A stretch of 14,545 nt of DNA from contig CAMKMR010000014.1 of assembly GCA_946413945.1 (NCBI GenBank), positions 1 to 14,545 of the forward strand. The letters are read 5' to 3'. The notes under the pieces were generated by a model that saw nothing but the letters and a program-made list of their open reading frames with translations, searched no databases and was not told the origin of the DNA. Source of the stretch: an uncultured Lachnospiraceae bacterium (GTDB taxonomy: Bacteria > Bacillota > Clostridia > Lachnospirales > Lachnospiraceae). A program made the translations under genes and the position numbers. Every line of letters starts with the position of its first letter. Position 1 is the stretch's first letter. Of this stretch, positions 8,301 to 14,463 are shown one piece after another.

Positions 8301-8804
8301 CTTTTTAAATACAAGAATCATTCCTGTTCCTGAAAGGATAAGCATGATCAATGCCAATGATAAATATGCTGTATCTCCGGTCTGTGCCGTCTTATTATCT
8401 TTCTTTACAGAAGTATCATTTTTTATATCTTTTATATCAGCCTCTTTAACAGTTGCTGTATTTGTATTAGCTTTTACTTTTTCCGATTTAAAACTTAACT
8501 GATATGTTTTTGTCTCTCCATCTTTAAGAGTATCCTGTCCTCCAAGTGTCCATACAAAATCCTTAGCCCCTTCTTGGCTATATCCCTCTGGCACTTTTCC
8601 TGAAAGATTAAGATTGTCAATTTCATTTCCACTGGCATTTTCAATTGTTATCTCGGCATTGATATCGTCTGTTGTATCGTATGAAGACTTGTCAGTAGAA
8701 ATTGTTATGCCTACTTCTTCCCCTGCTGCATTTACAGCTCCTGGCGCAAGCATTACAAGTCCTAATATGGATGTTGCAAGCACTGCTTTCGCGATTTTCT
8801 TCAT
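5334..8804 (-). CDS. Surface GH16 endo-beta-glucanase (laminarinase-like) with four CBM4/9-like domains
   Basis: This 1156-residue protein begins with a signal peptide (1-26, cleavage near VNA-AGE). An Ig/DUF11-like domain follows (about 30-110). Next come a sorting-like TAQTGD (139-144), a membrane segment (147-166), KKKDKR (167-172) and a second signal-like segment ending VRA at 194-196. The GH16 domain covers about 248-490. Its catalytic ExDxxE is GEIDAMEIKG (Glu362, Asp364, Glu367), preceded by FLPAFWLMP and followed by HYG and KFAVEW, as in laminarinase-type GH16 enzymes. Four CBM4/9-like beta-sandwiches follow at about 513-662, 680-812, 814-967 and 1009-1155, with an Asn/Glu-rich linker before the last. 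It should hydrolyse beta-1,3 or mixed-linkage glucan outside the cell. AGGAGG lies 9 nt before the ATG. Substrate preference is inferred from motifs. Confidence 0.92.
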   Translation of the reverse strand: MKKIAKAVLATSILGLVMLAPGAVNAAGEEVGITISTDKSSYDTTDDINAEITIENASGNEIDNLNLSGKVPEGYSQEGAKDFVWTLGGQDTLKDGETKTYQLSFKSEKVKANTNTATVKEADIKDIKNDTSVKKDNKTAQTGDTAYLSLALIMLILSGTGMILVFKKKDKRILSILLAGGLAGAMALSATRPVRAAEPDDVSEVKASAEIKVGDETITLEVVVSYKNVKSSNADNTADQKTELSYEGYNLKWEDNFDSALLDRTYWNVELHEKAWVNGEDQEYVDSEDNIFIRDGKLVLQAHEDASGRITSGRVNTQGKVDFKYGLIEVSAKVPEGQGFLPAFWLMPTNENLYGQWPRCGEIDAMEIKGQDTDTVLGTIHYGNPHMQSQGSKVTEQESFSECYHKFAVEWEPGKITWYVDGVKYHEESDWFTSTEGAGTASYPAPFDQNFYVILNLAVGNDWAGEVGEGVVVDGAEFDIDYVKVYQKDSYDEDVKKPEKTSGALREPDETGNYLNNGDFAVVEDLTDEKDWKFMTQEGGEATAEIKNKKINISPVKDGNVDYSIQLVQAGIPLEKGASYRVTFDGKAVEDRNIKVAVKAPDRGWAEYMPAKTVALTKENNSYSYEFKMTQDTDPNARFEYEIGKAGSVAAFSLSNIRLEKIAEPDEEELNKKTVLSTGNYVYNGGFDQGEKRLGYWEFSDADKALVKVTTEGNDGTIHRLELAENVTVKESELGISSGQTYRLSFDAEAKEEGAGIEVVLAGERYQLDLTTENKTYEFIVNVSENAANKDISIKNTSSVKVYLDNVSVTEAAMIKNGSFNAGSSGWEAYIDSNADATFVIDSLSEDNAADFTINGTGGDDWRIQLKQTGVNLEKGKWYKFSFKVKSSLPRQMRAILQGDEAHGWAAYSGENIVDLTSEYQTFEKVFCMANNTDKGAFVSFCLGKVGDNEINIQHRVCIDDVSLVEIDKPEDMETPELEADPVETKTGNNENGNNEEKKNTEVVSPGTNMISNADFSDGLTGWTNVITEQGQATTATADAKVTYHIENTGDKDYSIQLKKEGISLTKGKTYTMKLKMSTSVDRNVKIGIMSADYSSWYAGGEPVLSVGEDNELTYTFTMSKDDPTAQIYISMGKTLDTTPLTADITISDISLVEEE
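8217..8390 (-). other. Internal sorting-like motif, membrane segment and second signal-like segment within the GH16 protein
   Basis: This part of the GH16 gene encodes residues 139-196. TAQTGD is followed by a hydrophobic stretch (AYLSLALIMLILSGTGMILV) and then KKKDKR, the layout of a C-terminal cell-wall sorting signal, although the motif departs from LPXTG at its first two positions. Instead of ending there, the protein continues with another hydrophobic stretch (LSILLAGGLAGAMALSA) and a signal-peptidase-like VRA-AEP. The reading frame is continuous through it. It may form a membrane hairpin tether, or be cleaved. Confidence 0.65.
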
Positions 8805-8825
8805 TAAAACCTCCTAACTTAATAT

Positions 8826-8912
8826 CACGCAGAATTATCAATCTCATGCAAAGTCCTTAAACTCCATTTTATCTTTTAAGCTACGTGACATTTGACTGAA
8901 TTATTCTGCGTG
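8826..8912 (-). promoter_or_regulatory. Long imperfect inverted repeat in the GH16 leader
   Basis: CACGCAGAAT (8826-8835) and ATTCTGCGTG (8903-8912) are perfect 10-bp arms. Inside them CAAAGTC (8849-8855) pairs with GACATTTG (8887-8894) with one bulged base, and CTTAAA (8856-8861) pairs with TTTAAG (8875-8880). The nesting gives a three-part stem. Its near end is only 6 nt upstream of the AGGAGG of the GH16 gene. It could be a structured mRNA leader or a pair of protein sites. No known riboswitch was recognised. Confidence 0.5.
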
Positions 8913-8937
8913 TTAATTAATGTTTTGTATGTGTGTG

Positions 8938-8949
8938 TAGGTTCATAAT
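8938..8949 (-). promoter_or_regulatory. 12-bp element ATTATGAACCTA upstream of the GH16 gene
   Basis: This is the second copy of the 12-mer found upstream of the GH3 gene (4238-4249), in the same orientation relative to its gene and 133 nt before the GH16 start codon. Its presence before both glucan-degradation units suggests shared control; the binding factor is unknown. Confidence 0.4.
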
Positions 8950-9164
8950 AATGTAAAACCGCTCAATTATATATTAGATTTATTCTCGATTTGTCAGATT
9001 CATGACCTAGTATTTAAATAATATATATCCTCTTACCTATCTTTTGCTCTATTATTTTCTTTAGCAACTTATTTCCATCAACTATAAAACTTCCACATTT
9101 AGCAAATTTGTCTTTCTTCCCTTATTACATTTTATTTTATATCTTTATTCAATGATAAATGTAG

Positions 9165-9170
9165 TATAAT
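9165..9170 (+). promoter_or_regulatory. Candidate -10 box for the hydrolase genes
   Basis: A perfect TATAAT lies 45 nt before the ATG at 9216. The matching -35 is weak (TCTTTA at 9142-9147 with 17-nt spacing). It is the best promoter candidate for the plus-strand genes that follow. Confidence 0.5.
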
Positions 9171-9215
9171 AATTCCGACGCAATAAGTTTTTTATTCTAT
9201 AGAAAAGAGAGATAT

Positions 9216-9782
9216 ATGAAAAAAATAGCATTATTTTTCCCTGGCATAGGCTATACCTGCGATAAACCTCTGATTTATTATCCTGAAAAAATCGCAAAAA
9301 AATATTCGTACGAAATAAGAGAAGTAAGATATGGTAATTTCCCTAAGAATATAAAAGGGGATAAAGAAAAAATGAAAGATTCATTTAATATTGCTTTTCA
9401 GCAGGCTAAAGAGATTCTTTCTGATATTAACTATTCGGAATATGATGAGATACTGATAATAGGAAAGAGTATTGGAACAGTTGTTTCTTCCTGCTATGCT
9501 AAAGAGCTATCCATCGAAGATAAATGCAGATTTATATATTACACTCCGGTTGAACAAAGCTTTAAATATATAAAGCCATCTTCCGGTATCTGCTTTCACG
9601 GAACTTTAGATCCATGGATAGCGACAGATATAGTCAAAAGCGAATGCAAACGACTTAATATCAACCTTTATCTTACTGAATATGGCAACCATTCCTTAGA
9701 AACCGGCAATGTAGAAACTGACTTAAAAGCACTAGCATTTGTTATGAGTGAAACCGAAAAATATATTAAATACAGCAATTAA
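9216..9782 (+). CDS. Small alpha/beta hydrolase, substrate unknown
   Basis: This 188-residue protein has a minimal alpha/beta-hydrolase layout. A first strand (KKIALFFPGIG) is followed by the nucleophile elbow GKSIGT with Ser85, a late strand with HGTLDPW giving Asp132 as the acid, and GNHSLE giving His159. The order Ser-Asp-His and the spacing fit a complete catalytic triad. There is no signal peptide or membrane segment, so it is probably cytoplasmic. At under 200 residues it lacks room for a large cap domain. The ATG is preceded by AAAGAGAG. A second hydrolase starts 71 nt downstream on the same strand, so the two may be co-transcribed. I cannot assign a substrate; esterase or peptidase-like activity is possible. 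Confidence 0.8.
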   Translation: MKKIALFFPGIGYTCDKPLIYYPEKIAKKYSYEIREVRYGNFPKNIKGDKEKMKDSFNIAFQQAKEILSDINYSEYDEILIIGKSIGTVVSSCYAKELSIEDKCRFIYYTPVEQSFKYIKPSSGICFHGTLDPWIATDIVKSECKRLNINLYLTEYGNHSLETGNVETDLKALAFVMSETEKYIKYSN

Positions 9783-9853
9783 TGAAACTTACCGCGCCAG
9801 CACTAATGAAAATGTCACTGATCTAAGCGGCACTTACGAAAGAAGGTTATATC

Positions 9854-10615
9854 TTGGAAAAATTATTTGATATTAATGAAGAAGGTTATAGTGTACGTTG
9901 TAAGCTTTATTACAATAAAGATATTCATGCTATAAAGAATGTAGTCATTGCAACTCACGGTTTTGGTGGTTTTAAAGAAAATAAATCCATTGAAAAATTT
10001 GCAGAACGTATCGATTCAAAATATAAGGATTTTGCAGTTATATGTTTTGACTGGCCTTGCCACGGGCAGGATGCCAGAAAGAAACTGCTGCTTGAAGAAT
10101 GTCAGACCTATCTAAGACTTGTTACAAACTATGCAAAAGAACAGCTTAAAGCCGAAAATCTATTCAATTATTCCGTAAGTTTCGGAGCCTATAACACTCT
10201 GAAATTTATTTATGACAATGAAAACCCTTTTAAAAAGATAGCCTTAAGGTCTCCTGGCATCAGAATGTACGAAGCGCTTTACGCTTCTATCTCAGATGAT
10301 GACAGAGCAAAGCTTGATAAGGGAAAAGAGATCACAATGGGCTATCAGCGCCTGATAAAGATCAGTAAGGATTTCCTTGATGACCTAAAAGCAAACGACC
10401 TTACTAAATTGGAATTTTTTGATATGGCAGATGACATCCTTCTTATTCATGGTCTTAAGGATGAAATGATCCCTCCTGCCTACTCAGAAAATTTCGCAGA
10501 AGCAAATGTAATCGAGTTAATCGAAGTCGAAAATGCTGATCATCGTTTTTCAAACCCTAACTGTCTGGATTTTGCCATACAGAAGATAATTGAATTTTTT
10601 GCAAATTCTCTATAA
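9854..10615 (+). CDS. Alpha/beta hydrolase (serine aminopeptidase/esterase-like), TTG start
   Basis: This 253-residue protein has the alpha/beta-hydrolase features in order: ATHGFGG (33-39, oxyanion region), CFDWPCHGQD (64-73), a nucleophile elbow YSVSFG with Ser109, HGLKDEMIP with Asp203, and NADHRF with His230. The elbow is unusual: the first glycine of GxSxG is serine (S-V-S-F-G). The start is TTG at 9854, with AAAGAAGG about 8 nt upstream and no in-frame ATG nearby upstream. The protein appears soluble and cytoplasmic. It belongs broadly with the serine-aminopeptidase (S33-like) or acyl-esterase hydrolases; the substrate is unknown. The neighbours do not clearly tie it to glucan or polyamine metabolism. 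Confidence 0.82.
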   Translation: MEKLFDINEEGYSVRCKLYYNKDIHAIKNVVIATHGFGGFKENKSIEKFAERIDSKYKDFAVICFDWPCHGQDARKKLLLEECQTYLRLVTNYAKEQLKAENLFNYSVSFGAYNTLKFIYDNENPFKKIALRSPGIRMYEALYASISDDDRAKLDKGKEITMGYQRLIKISKDFLDDLKANDLTKLEFFDMADDILLIHGLKDEMIPPAYSENFAEANVIELIEVENADHRFSNPNCLDFAIQKIIEFFANSL

Positions 10616-10682
10616 GAATGATATATTTTTTATGATACAGGGGTTTTATACCCTATAACTTAATTAAAAGGAGGGCTAAAAA

Positions 10683-11066
10683 TTGGCTAATATCGCAATC
10701 CATACTGACAAGGCTCCTGCAGCACTTGGACCTTACTCACAGGCTATAAAGGCGGGAAATACAATCTATGTTTCAGGTCAGCTCGGTCTTGATCCTGCAA
10801 CTGGTAAATATCCTGCAGATGATGCTGTTTCACAGGCTCGTCAGTCTCTTACAAATATCAAAAACATTCTTGAAGCTGCTGGTGCTTCTATGAAGGACGT
10901 AGTTACTGTAACTGTCCTTCTTGATGATGTATCAAGCTTCGCTGATGTTAATAAAGTATATGCTGAGTTCTTTACTGAGCCATATCCTGCTCGTGCCTGC
11001 TATGAAGTTGCAAAGCTTCCTGCAAATGCACTGATAGAGATTCAGGTTACCGCAGTACTCGCTTAA
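10683..11066 (+). CDS. ridA: RidA family 2-iminobutanoate/2-iminopropanoate deaminase
   Basis: This 127-residue protein matches the usual RidA/YjgF/UK114 length and hallmarks: the N-terminal APAALGPYSQA, YVSGQLGLDP, and the C-terminal block YPARACYEVAKLPANALIEIQ. Arg104 and Glu119 correspond to the residues that bind the imine substrate and support catalysis in the family. It should hydrolyse reactive enamine/imine products of PLP enzymes such as threonine and serine dehydratases, protecting other PLP enzymes; it is a cytoplasmic trimer in known members. The start is TTG, set by a strong AAAAGGAGGG about 7 nt upstream and by the family's normal N-terminus. It lies 67 nt after the hydrolase gene and ends in a hairpin terminator. 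Confidence 0.95.
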   Translation: MANIAIHTDKAPAALGPYSQAIKAGNTIYVSGQLGLDPATGKYPADDAVSQARQSLTNIKNILEAAGASMKDVVTVTVLLDDVSSFADVNKVYAEFFTEPYPARACYEVAKLPANALIEIQVTAVLA

Positions 11067-11070
11067 GATA

Positions 11071-11099
11071 AAAAAACGTACCATTTTGGTACGTTTTTT
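11071..11099. terminator. Bidirectional intrinsic terminator between ridA and aguB
   Basis: AAAAAACGTACC (11071-11082) and GGTACGTTTTTT (11088-11099) form a perfect 12-bp stem with an ATTTT loop. The core is CGTACC/GGTACG, with T-runs on both strands. It starts 4 nt after the ridA stop and lies 57 nt past the aguB stop, so it can serve both converging units. Confidence 0.92.
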
Positions 11100-11156
11100 C
11101 ATTTTTGACTAATTATTAAAATTTCAAACTTGAGCTCGTATGTTTTATGATAATAT

Positions 11157-12023
11157 TTACAGCAGATCGTATTCTGGACGGCGGTCACGGAAGACTCCCC
11201 AGCTCATTCTATATTCTAAGAGTTCGTCTAAGTCAAAGCTGTGGATAAGGACTTCTTCCTTATCTCTTGTTGCCTGCTCTACTACTTCTCCTATTCCATT
11301 TGTAATAAATGATGAGCCATAGAATTTAAGTTCTGATGACTGATTTCCATTTTCATCACAAGGAATTACCTTTTCAAGACCGATACGGTTTGCAGCTACA
11401 ACCGGCATAAGATTTGAAGCGCTGTGTCCTTTCATGCATCTTCTCCAATGTGGCATACTGTCTTGCTCAAGGATTGGCTCAGATCCTATGGCTGTAGGAT
11501 AAAGAAGGATTTCAGCTCCCTTAGATGCCATTGATCTGGCAGGCTCCGGGAACCACTGATCCCAACAGATTCCAACTCCGATCTTTCCAAATTCTGTATT
11601 CCAAACTTTATATCCGGTATTACCAGGTGTGAAGTAGAACTTCTCCTGATAGAAATGGTCATCAGGTATATGAGTCTTTCTATAAACTCCAAGTACCTTT
11701 CCGTCTGTATCTATCATTGCTATAGAATTATAAAGTACATAGCCATCTCTTTCATAAAAGCTTATTGGCAGTACAACATGAAGCTCTTTTGCAAGATCTT
11801 TAAAATGTTTCACAGCATCATTTTCTTCTACTGATTTTGCATATTCATAATATTCATATCTTCTTTCCTGACAAAAATAAGGTCTTTCAAATAATTCAGG
11901 AAGAAGTATGATATTTGCTCCTTTAGAAGCGGCTTCTCTTACCATTTTATCAGCTTTTTTTATATTTTCTTCCAGGATTTCTGTCATCTGCATCTGGATT
12001 GCAGCAACTGTAACTGATCTCAT
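11157..12023 (-). CDS. aguB: N-carbamoylputrescine amidase
   Basis: This 288-residue carbon-nitrogen hydrolase carries the nitrilase-superfamily triad: Glu43 in LLPELFERPYF, Lys116 in YRKTHIPDD and Cys153 in GICWDQWFPE. These extended motifs, with FTPGNTGYKVW between, match N-carbamoylputrescine amidases of plants and bacteria, and the length is normal. It converts N-carbamoylputrescine to putrescine, CO2 and ammonia in the cytoplasm. It is the third gene of the minus-strand polyamine operon, 83 nt after aguA, whose product makes its substrate. AAAGAGG lies about 9 nt before the ATG. Confidence 0.95.
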   Translation of the reverse strand: MRSVTVAAIQMQMTEILEENIKKADKMVREAASKGANIILLPELFERPYFCQERRYEYYEYAKSVEENDAVKHFKDLAKELHVVLPISFYERDGYVLYNSIAMIDTDGKVLGVYRKTHIPDDHFYQEKFYFTPGNTGYKVWNTEFGKIGVGICWDQWFPEPARSMASKGAEILLYPTAIGSEPILEQDSMPHWRRCMKGHSASNLMPVVAANRIGLEKVIPCDENGNQSSELKFYGSSFITNGIGEVVEQATRDKEEVLIHSFDLDELLEYRMSWGVFRDRRPEYDLL

Positions 12024-12106
12024 AAAGAATTACCTCTTTAGTTTTTCATACAAAATTTTAATAGCGCTTTGTTTTTTATATGACCATACTTTTTTTCATG
12101 ATCAAT

Positions 12107-13315
12107 CTATCTCATGCCCTTAGGTATCTGCTGGGTTATACAATGGATATTTCCACCACCGACAATTATCTTTCTTGCAGGGATCATAACCACTGGTCTG
12201 TCCGGGAAGAGCTTTGAGAACTTTCTTTCTGCTTCCTTATCTGTTTCTTCATTTTCCCCTCCAAAGGAAGGAACTAAAACGCAGGAATTTCCTATATAGA
12301 AATTTACATAGCTTGCAGCAAGTCTTTCCCCTACTTCTCTTTCGTCTTCACCTTCATCCGGCATCAGACTTCTCATTTCCTCTTCCGTAATAGTAACTGG
12401 AGTCTTAGGGATTGCAATTTTTGTTATCTCTATTTTTCTTCCCTTTGCATCTCTTACTTCTTCTAATACCTTAAGATCTGCAAGGCTCATTTCATACTGA
12501 GGATCTTCTTTATCATCTGTCCAGGCAAGGACCGCGGATCCTGGTTTTACAAAAGCAAATACATTATCTATATGCTGATCTGTTTCATCGTTATATATAC
12601 CATATGGAAGCCAGATGACCTTGGTTACTCCCAGCATTTCCATAAGTCTGTTTTCTATCTCTTCTTTTGTCATATCAGGATTTCTGCCTGGACTAAGAAG
12701 ACACTCCTCTGTAACTACACAGGTTCCCTCTCCATCTACATGGATGGCACCACCTTCAAGGACAAAATCATCAGCTTCAAATATCTCATAGCCTGTCTTT
12801 TCTGCAAACTCTACTGCAAAGGCATTATCCTTTTCCCAGCTGCTGTAAAGTCCGTTAAATAGTCCGCCCCAGGCATTAAAGCGCCAGTTGATGGCCTTAA
12901 CCTTTCCTTCTTCATTCTTAACAAAGGTTGGTCCTATATCTCTGGCCCATGCATCATCAGATTCTATCATTAAAGGAATGATATTTTCTCTTAAATGTTC
13001 CTTACCATCATTCGATATACCCTTGTCTGATTCTTTTGATATATCCTTGTCTGATCCACACGAAAGATCATTTATAAATCTTTCTATCTCTTCCTTCATC
13101 CATGGAAAGTTTTCCTCATCAGAGCAGATATAAACTTTTTCTTTTTTTGCAAGATTTGCTGCGATCTGAAGAAAAACCGGCTGTACATCAGCCCCTCCAT
13201 TAGTCCATGATCCCGGTCTTACAGGCCATATAAGGATAGTTCCTTCATGTTCTTCAAATTCTGCCGGCATTCTAAATCCCATTTCTTTTGGAATTTTTCT
13301 TATTAATTCTGTCAT
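12107..13315 (-). CDS. aguA: Agmatine deiminase
   Basis: This 402-residue enzyme converts agmatine to N-carbamoylputrescine and ammonia. Family motifs are clear: FEEHEGTILIWPVRPGSW (20-37), DDAWARDIGPTFV (120-132), NWRFNAWGG (143-151), LEGGAIHVDGEG (186-197), DETDQHIDN with His248, and VGGGNIHCITQQ with the catalytic Cys392. It is about 35 residues longer than typical agmatine deiminases (about 365-370). Much of the excess is an acidic, Ser/Lys-rich insert at about 84-108 that includes an 8-residue tandem repeat (SDKDISKE, SDKGISND). The start overlaps the nspC stop as ATGA, suggesting translational coupling; aguB follows. Confidence 0.96.
   Translation of the reverse strand: MTELIRKIPKEMGFRMPAEFEEHEGTILIWPVRPGSWTNGGADVQPVFLQIAANLAKKEKVYICSDEENFPWMKEEIERFINDLSCGSDKDISKESDKGISNDGKEHLRENIIPLMIESDDAWARDIGPTFVKNEEGKVKAINWRFNAWGGLFNGLYSSWEKDNAFAVEFAEKTGYEIFEADDFVLEGGAIHVDGEGTCVVTEECLLSPGRNPDMTKEEIENRLMEMLGVTKVIWLPYGIYNDETDQHIDNVFAFVKPGSAVLAWTDDKEDPQYEMSLADLKVLEEVRDAKGRKIEITKIAIPKTPVTITEEEMRSLMPDEGEDEREVGERLAASYVNFYIGNSCVLVPSFGGENEETDKEAERKFSKLFPDRPVVMIPARKIIVGGGNIHCITQQIPKGMR
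13007..13054 (-). repeat. 24-bp tandem duplication within aguA
   Basis: Two adjacent 24-bp copies encode SDKDISKE and SDKGISND (residues 88-103). The shared part includes CCTTGTCTGAT preceded by GATATA on the plus strand, at 13014 and 13038. The period is a multiple of three, so the frame is kept. It lies in an insert not usual for the family, probably a surface loop. Confidence 0.7.
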
Positions 13316-14463
13316 GAAAGTCTCTCCTTAAAATCCTCATATGAGAATTCTTTTATAAGACGGCATTCACCTTCTTCATCCATTGCATATATAGAAGGAA
13401 GAGCCATACCGTTAAATGTATTATTTTTAACCATTGAATAAATGGCCATATCTTCAAAATAAAGTCTATCTCCTGGCTTTATCTTATTATCAAATGAATA
13501 ATCTCCTATCACGTCTCCTGCAAGACAGGTGCATGAAGAAAGCCTGTAGCTATAAGGCTTTTCATTCTTTTCTCCACTGTCTTTAAGAGGTGGCCGATAA
13601 GGCATTTCTAAAACATCCGGCATATGGCAGGCAGCAGATGCATCCAGTAAAAGGATAGAGATATCATTTTCAACTATATCAAGCACTTCAGTCACAAGAT
13701 AACCTGCATTAAGAGCAACAGCCTCCCCCGGTTCAAGATAAATTTCTACCGAGTAAGTATCCTTAAGGCGCTTAATAAGGCTGATAAGCTCATCCACCTT
13801 ATAATCATTACGACTTATATGATGTCCGCCTCCAAGATTAAGCCATTTGATCTTAGGGCTCTTTAAAATATCTCCAAACTTTTCTTCTAAAGCTGCTACT
13901 GTTGTGATAAGATCATCCACATTCTGCTCGCAGAGTGTATGCATATGGATGCCGTCAACCAGATCAAATAAGCCCGGATAGTCCTTTATACCCTTATCGA
14001 AATTCTTTCTTGTTACTCCGAGTCTTGAACCTGGGGCACAAGGATCATAAATCTCATGCCCCTCCTGTGTTGAACATTCAGGGTTTATTCGAATACCAAC
14101 GCCTTTACCGGCTTTTTTTATTATCTCTGCATATTTATCTAACTGTGAAAATGAATTAAAGATAACATGATCACAGATACGGCTTATCTCATCTATCTCG
14201 TCCTTTTTATAGGCCGGTGAAAAGATATGATTTTCCTTTCCCATTTCCTCTGCTCCAAGTCTTGCTTCGTAAAGTCCTGATGCAGTTGCTCCGGAAAGAT
14301 ATTTAGCTATAAGCTTATACTCTGCAAATGCTGAGAAAGCCTTCTGGGCAAGGAGGATCTTACATCCTGCTTCTTTTTCAACCCTAGAAAGGATCTGCAA
14401 ATTTTCCTTAAGCTTTTTTTCATCTATCACATAGGATGGTGTAGGAATTTCCGTGATCTTCAT
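13312..14463 (-). CDS. nspC: Carboxynorspermidine/carboxyspermidine decarboxylase
   Basis: This 383-residue enzyme is a fold-III PLP decarboxylase of the alanine-racemase/ornithine-decarboxylase superfamily. Lys41 in LLAQKAFS is the expected PLP lysine. GIHMHTLCEQ (171-180), the glycine-rich LGGGHH (210-215), EPGEA (244-248) and SCTCLAGDVIGDY (310-322, with Cys313) fit NspC. It decarboxylates carboxyspermidine or carboxynorspermidine to spermidine or norspermidine. With aguA and aguB supplying putrescine, spermidine is the more likely product. The length is normal. A GGAG ribosome site precedes the ATG by 8 nt. It is the first gene of the operon visible here; the partner dehydrogenase is not in the window. 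Confidence 0.95.
   Translation of the reverse strand: MKITEIPTPSYVIDEKKLKENLQILSRVEKEAGCKILLAQKAFSAFAEYKLIAKYLSGATASGLYEARLGAEEMGKENHIFSPAYKKDEIDEISRICDHVIFNSFSQLDKYAEIIKKAGKGVGIRINPECSTQEGHEIYDPCAPGSRLGVTRKNFDKGIKDYPGLFDLVDGIHMHTLCEQNVDDLITTVAALEEKFGDILKSPKIKWLNLGGGHHISRNDYKVDELISLIKRLKDTYSVEIYLEPGEAVALNAGYLVTEVLDIVENDISILLLDASAACHMPDVLEMPYRPPLKDSGEKNEKPYSYRLSSCTCLAGDVIGDYSFDNKIKPGDRLYFEDMAIYSMVKNNTFNGMALPSIYAMDEEGECRLIKEFSYEDFKERLS

Larger units (their letters stand above)
8805..9215. other. 411-bp intergenic region between divergent GH16 and hydrolase genes
   Basis: This AT-rich region holds regulatory material for both sides. Toward GH16 (minus strand) there is a TATAAT at 8971-8966, with CTGACA at 8997-8992 upstream; the 20-nt spacing is too long for a standard promoter, and an alternative TAATAT at 8976-8971 gives 15 nt, so the start point is unresolved. 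The shared 12-mer is at 8938-8949 and an inverted-repeat leader is at 8826-8912. CGTGTTAAT at 8909-8917 differs by one base from the half-site of the array at 4351. Between about 9000 and 9150 I see only AT-rich sequence. No gene of convincing length is present. Confidence 0.6.

Noticed and set aside
8217..8390. Two genes joined by a sequencing frameshift
   Set aside because: The frame is open throughout, and no ribosome site with a start codon was seen at the second hydrophobic segment, so a genuine single protein is the simpler reading.
8950..8966. Catabolite (cre) site TGTAAAACCGCTCA
   Set aside because: The central CG and flanking bases do not align with the cre consensus without shifting; the match is too weak.
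8991..9150. A small gene or RNA in the AT-rich middle of the 8805-9215 gap
   Set aside because: No start with a ribosome site, no stable stem and no terminator could be found.
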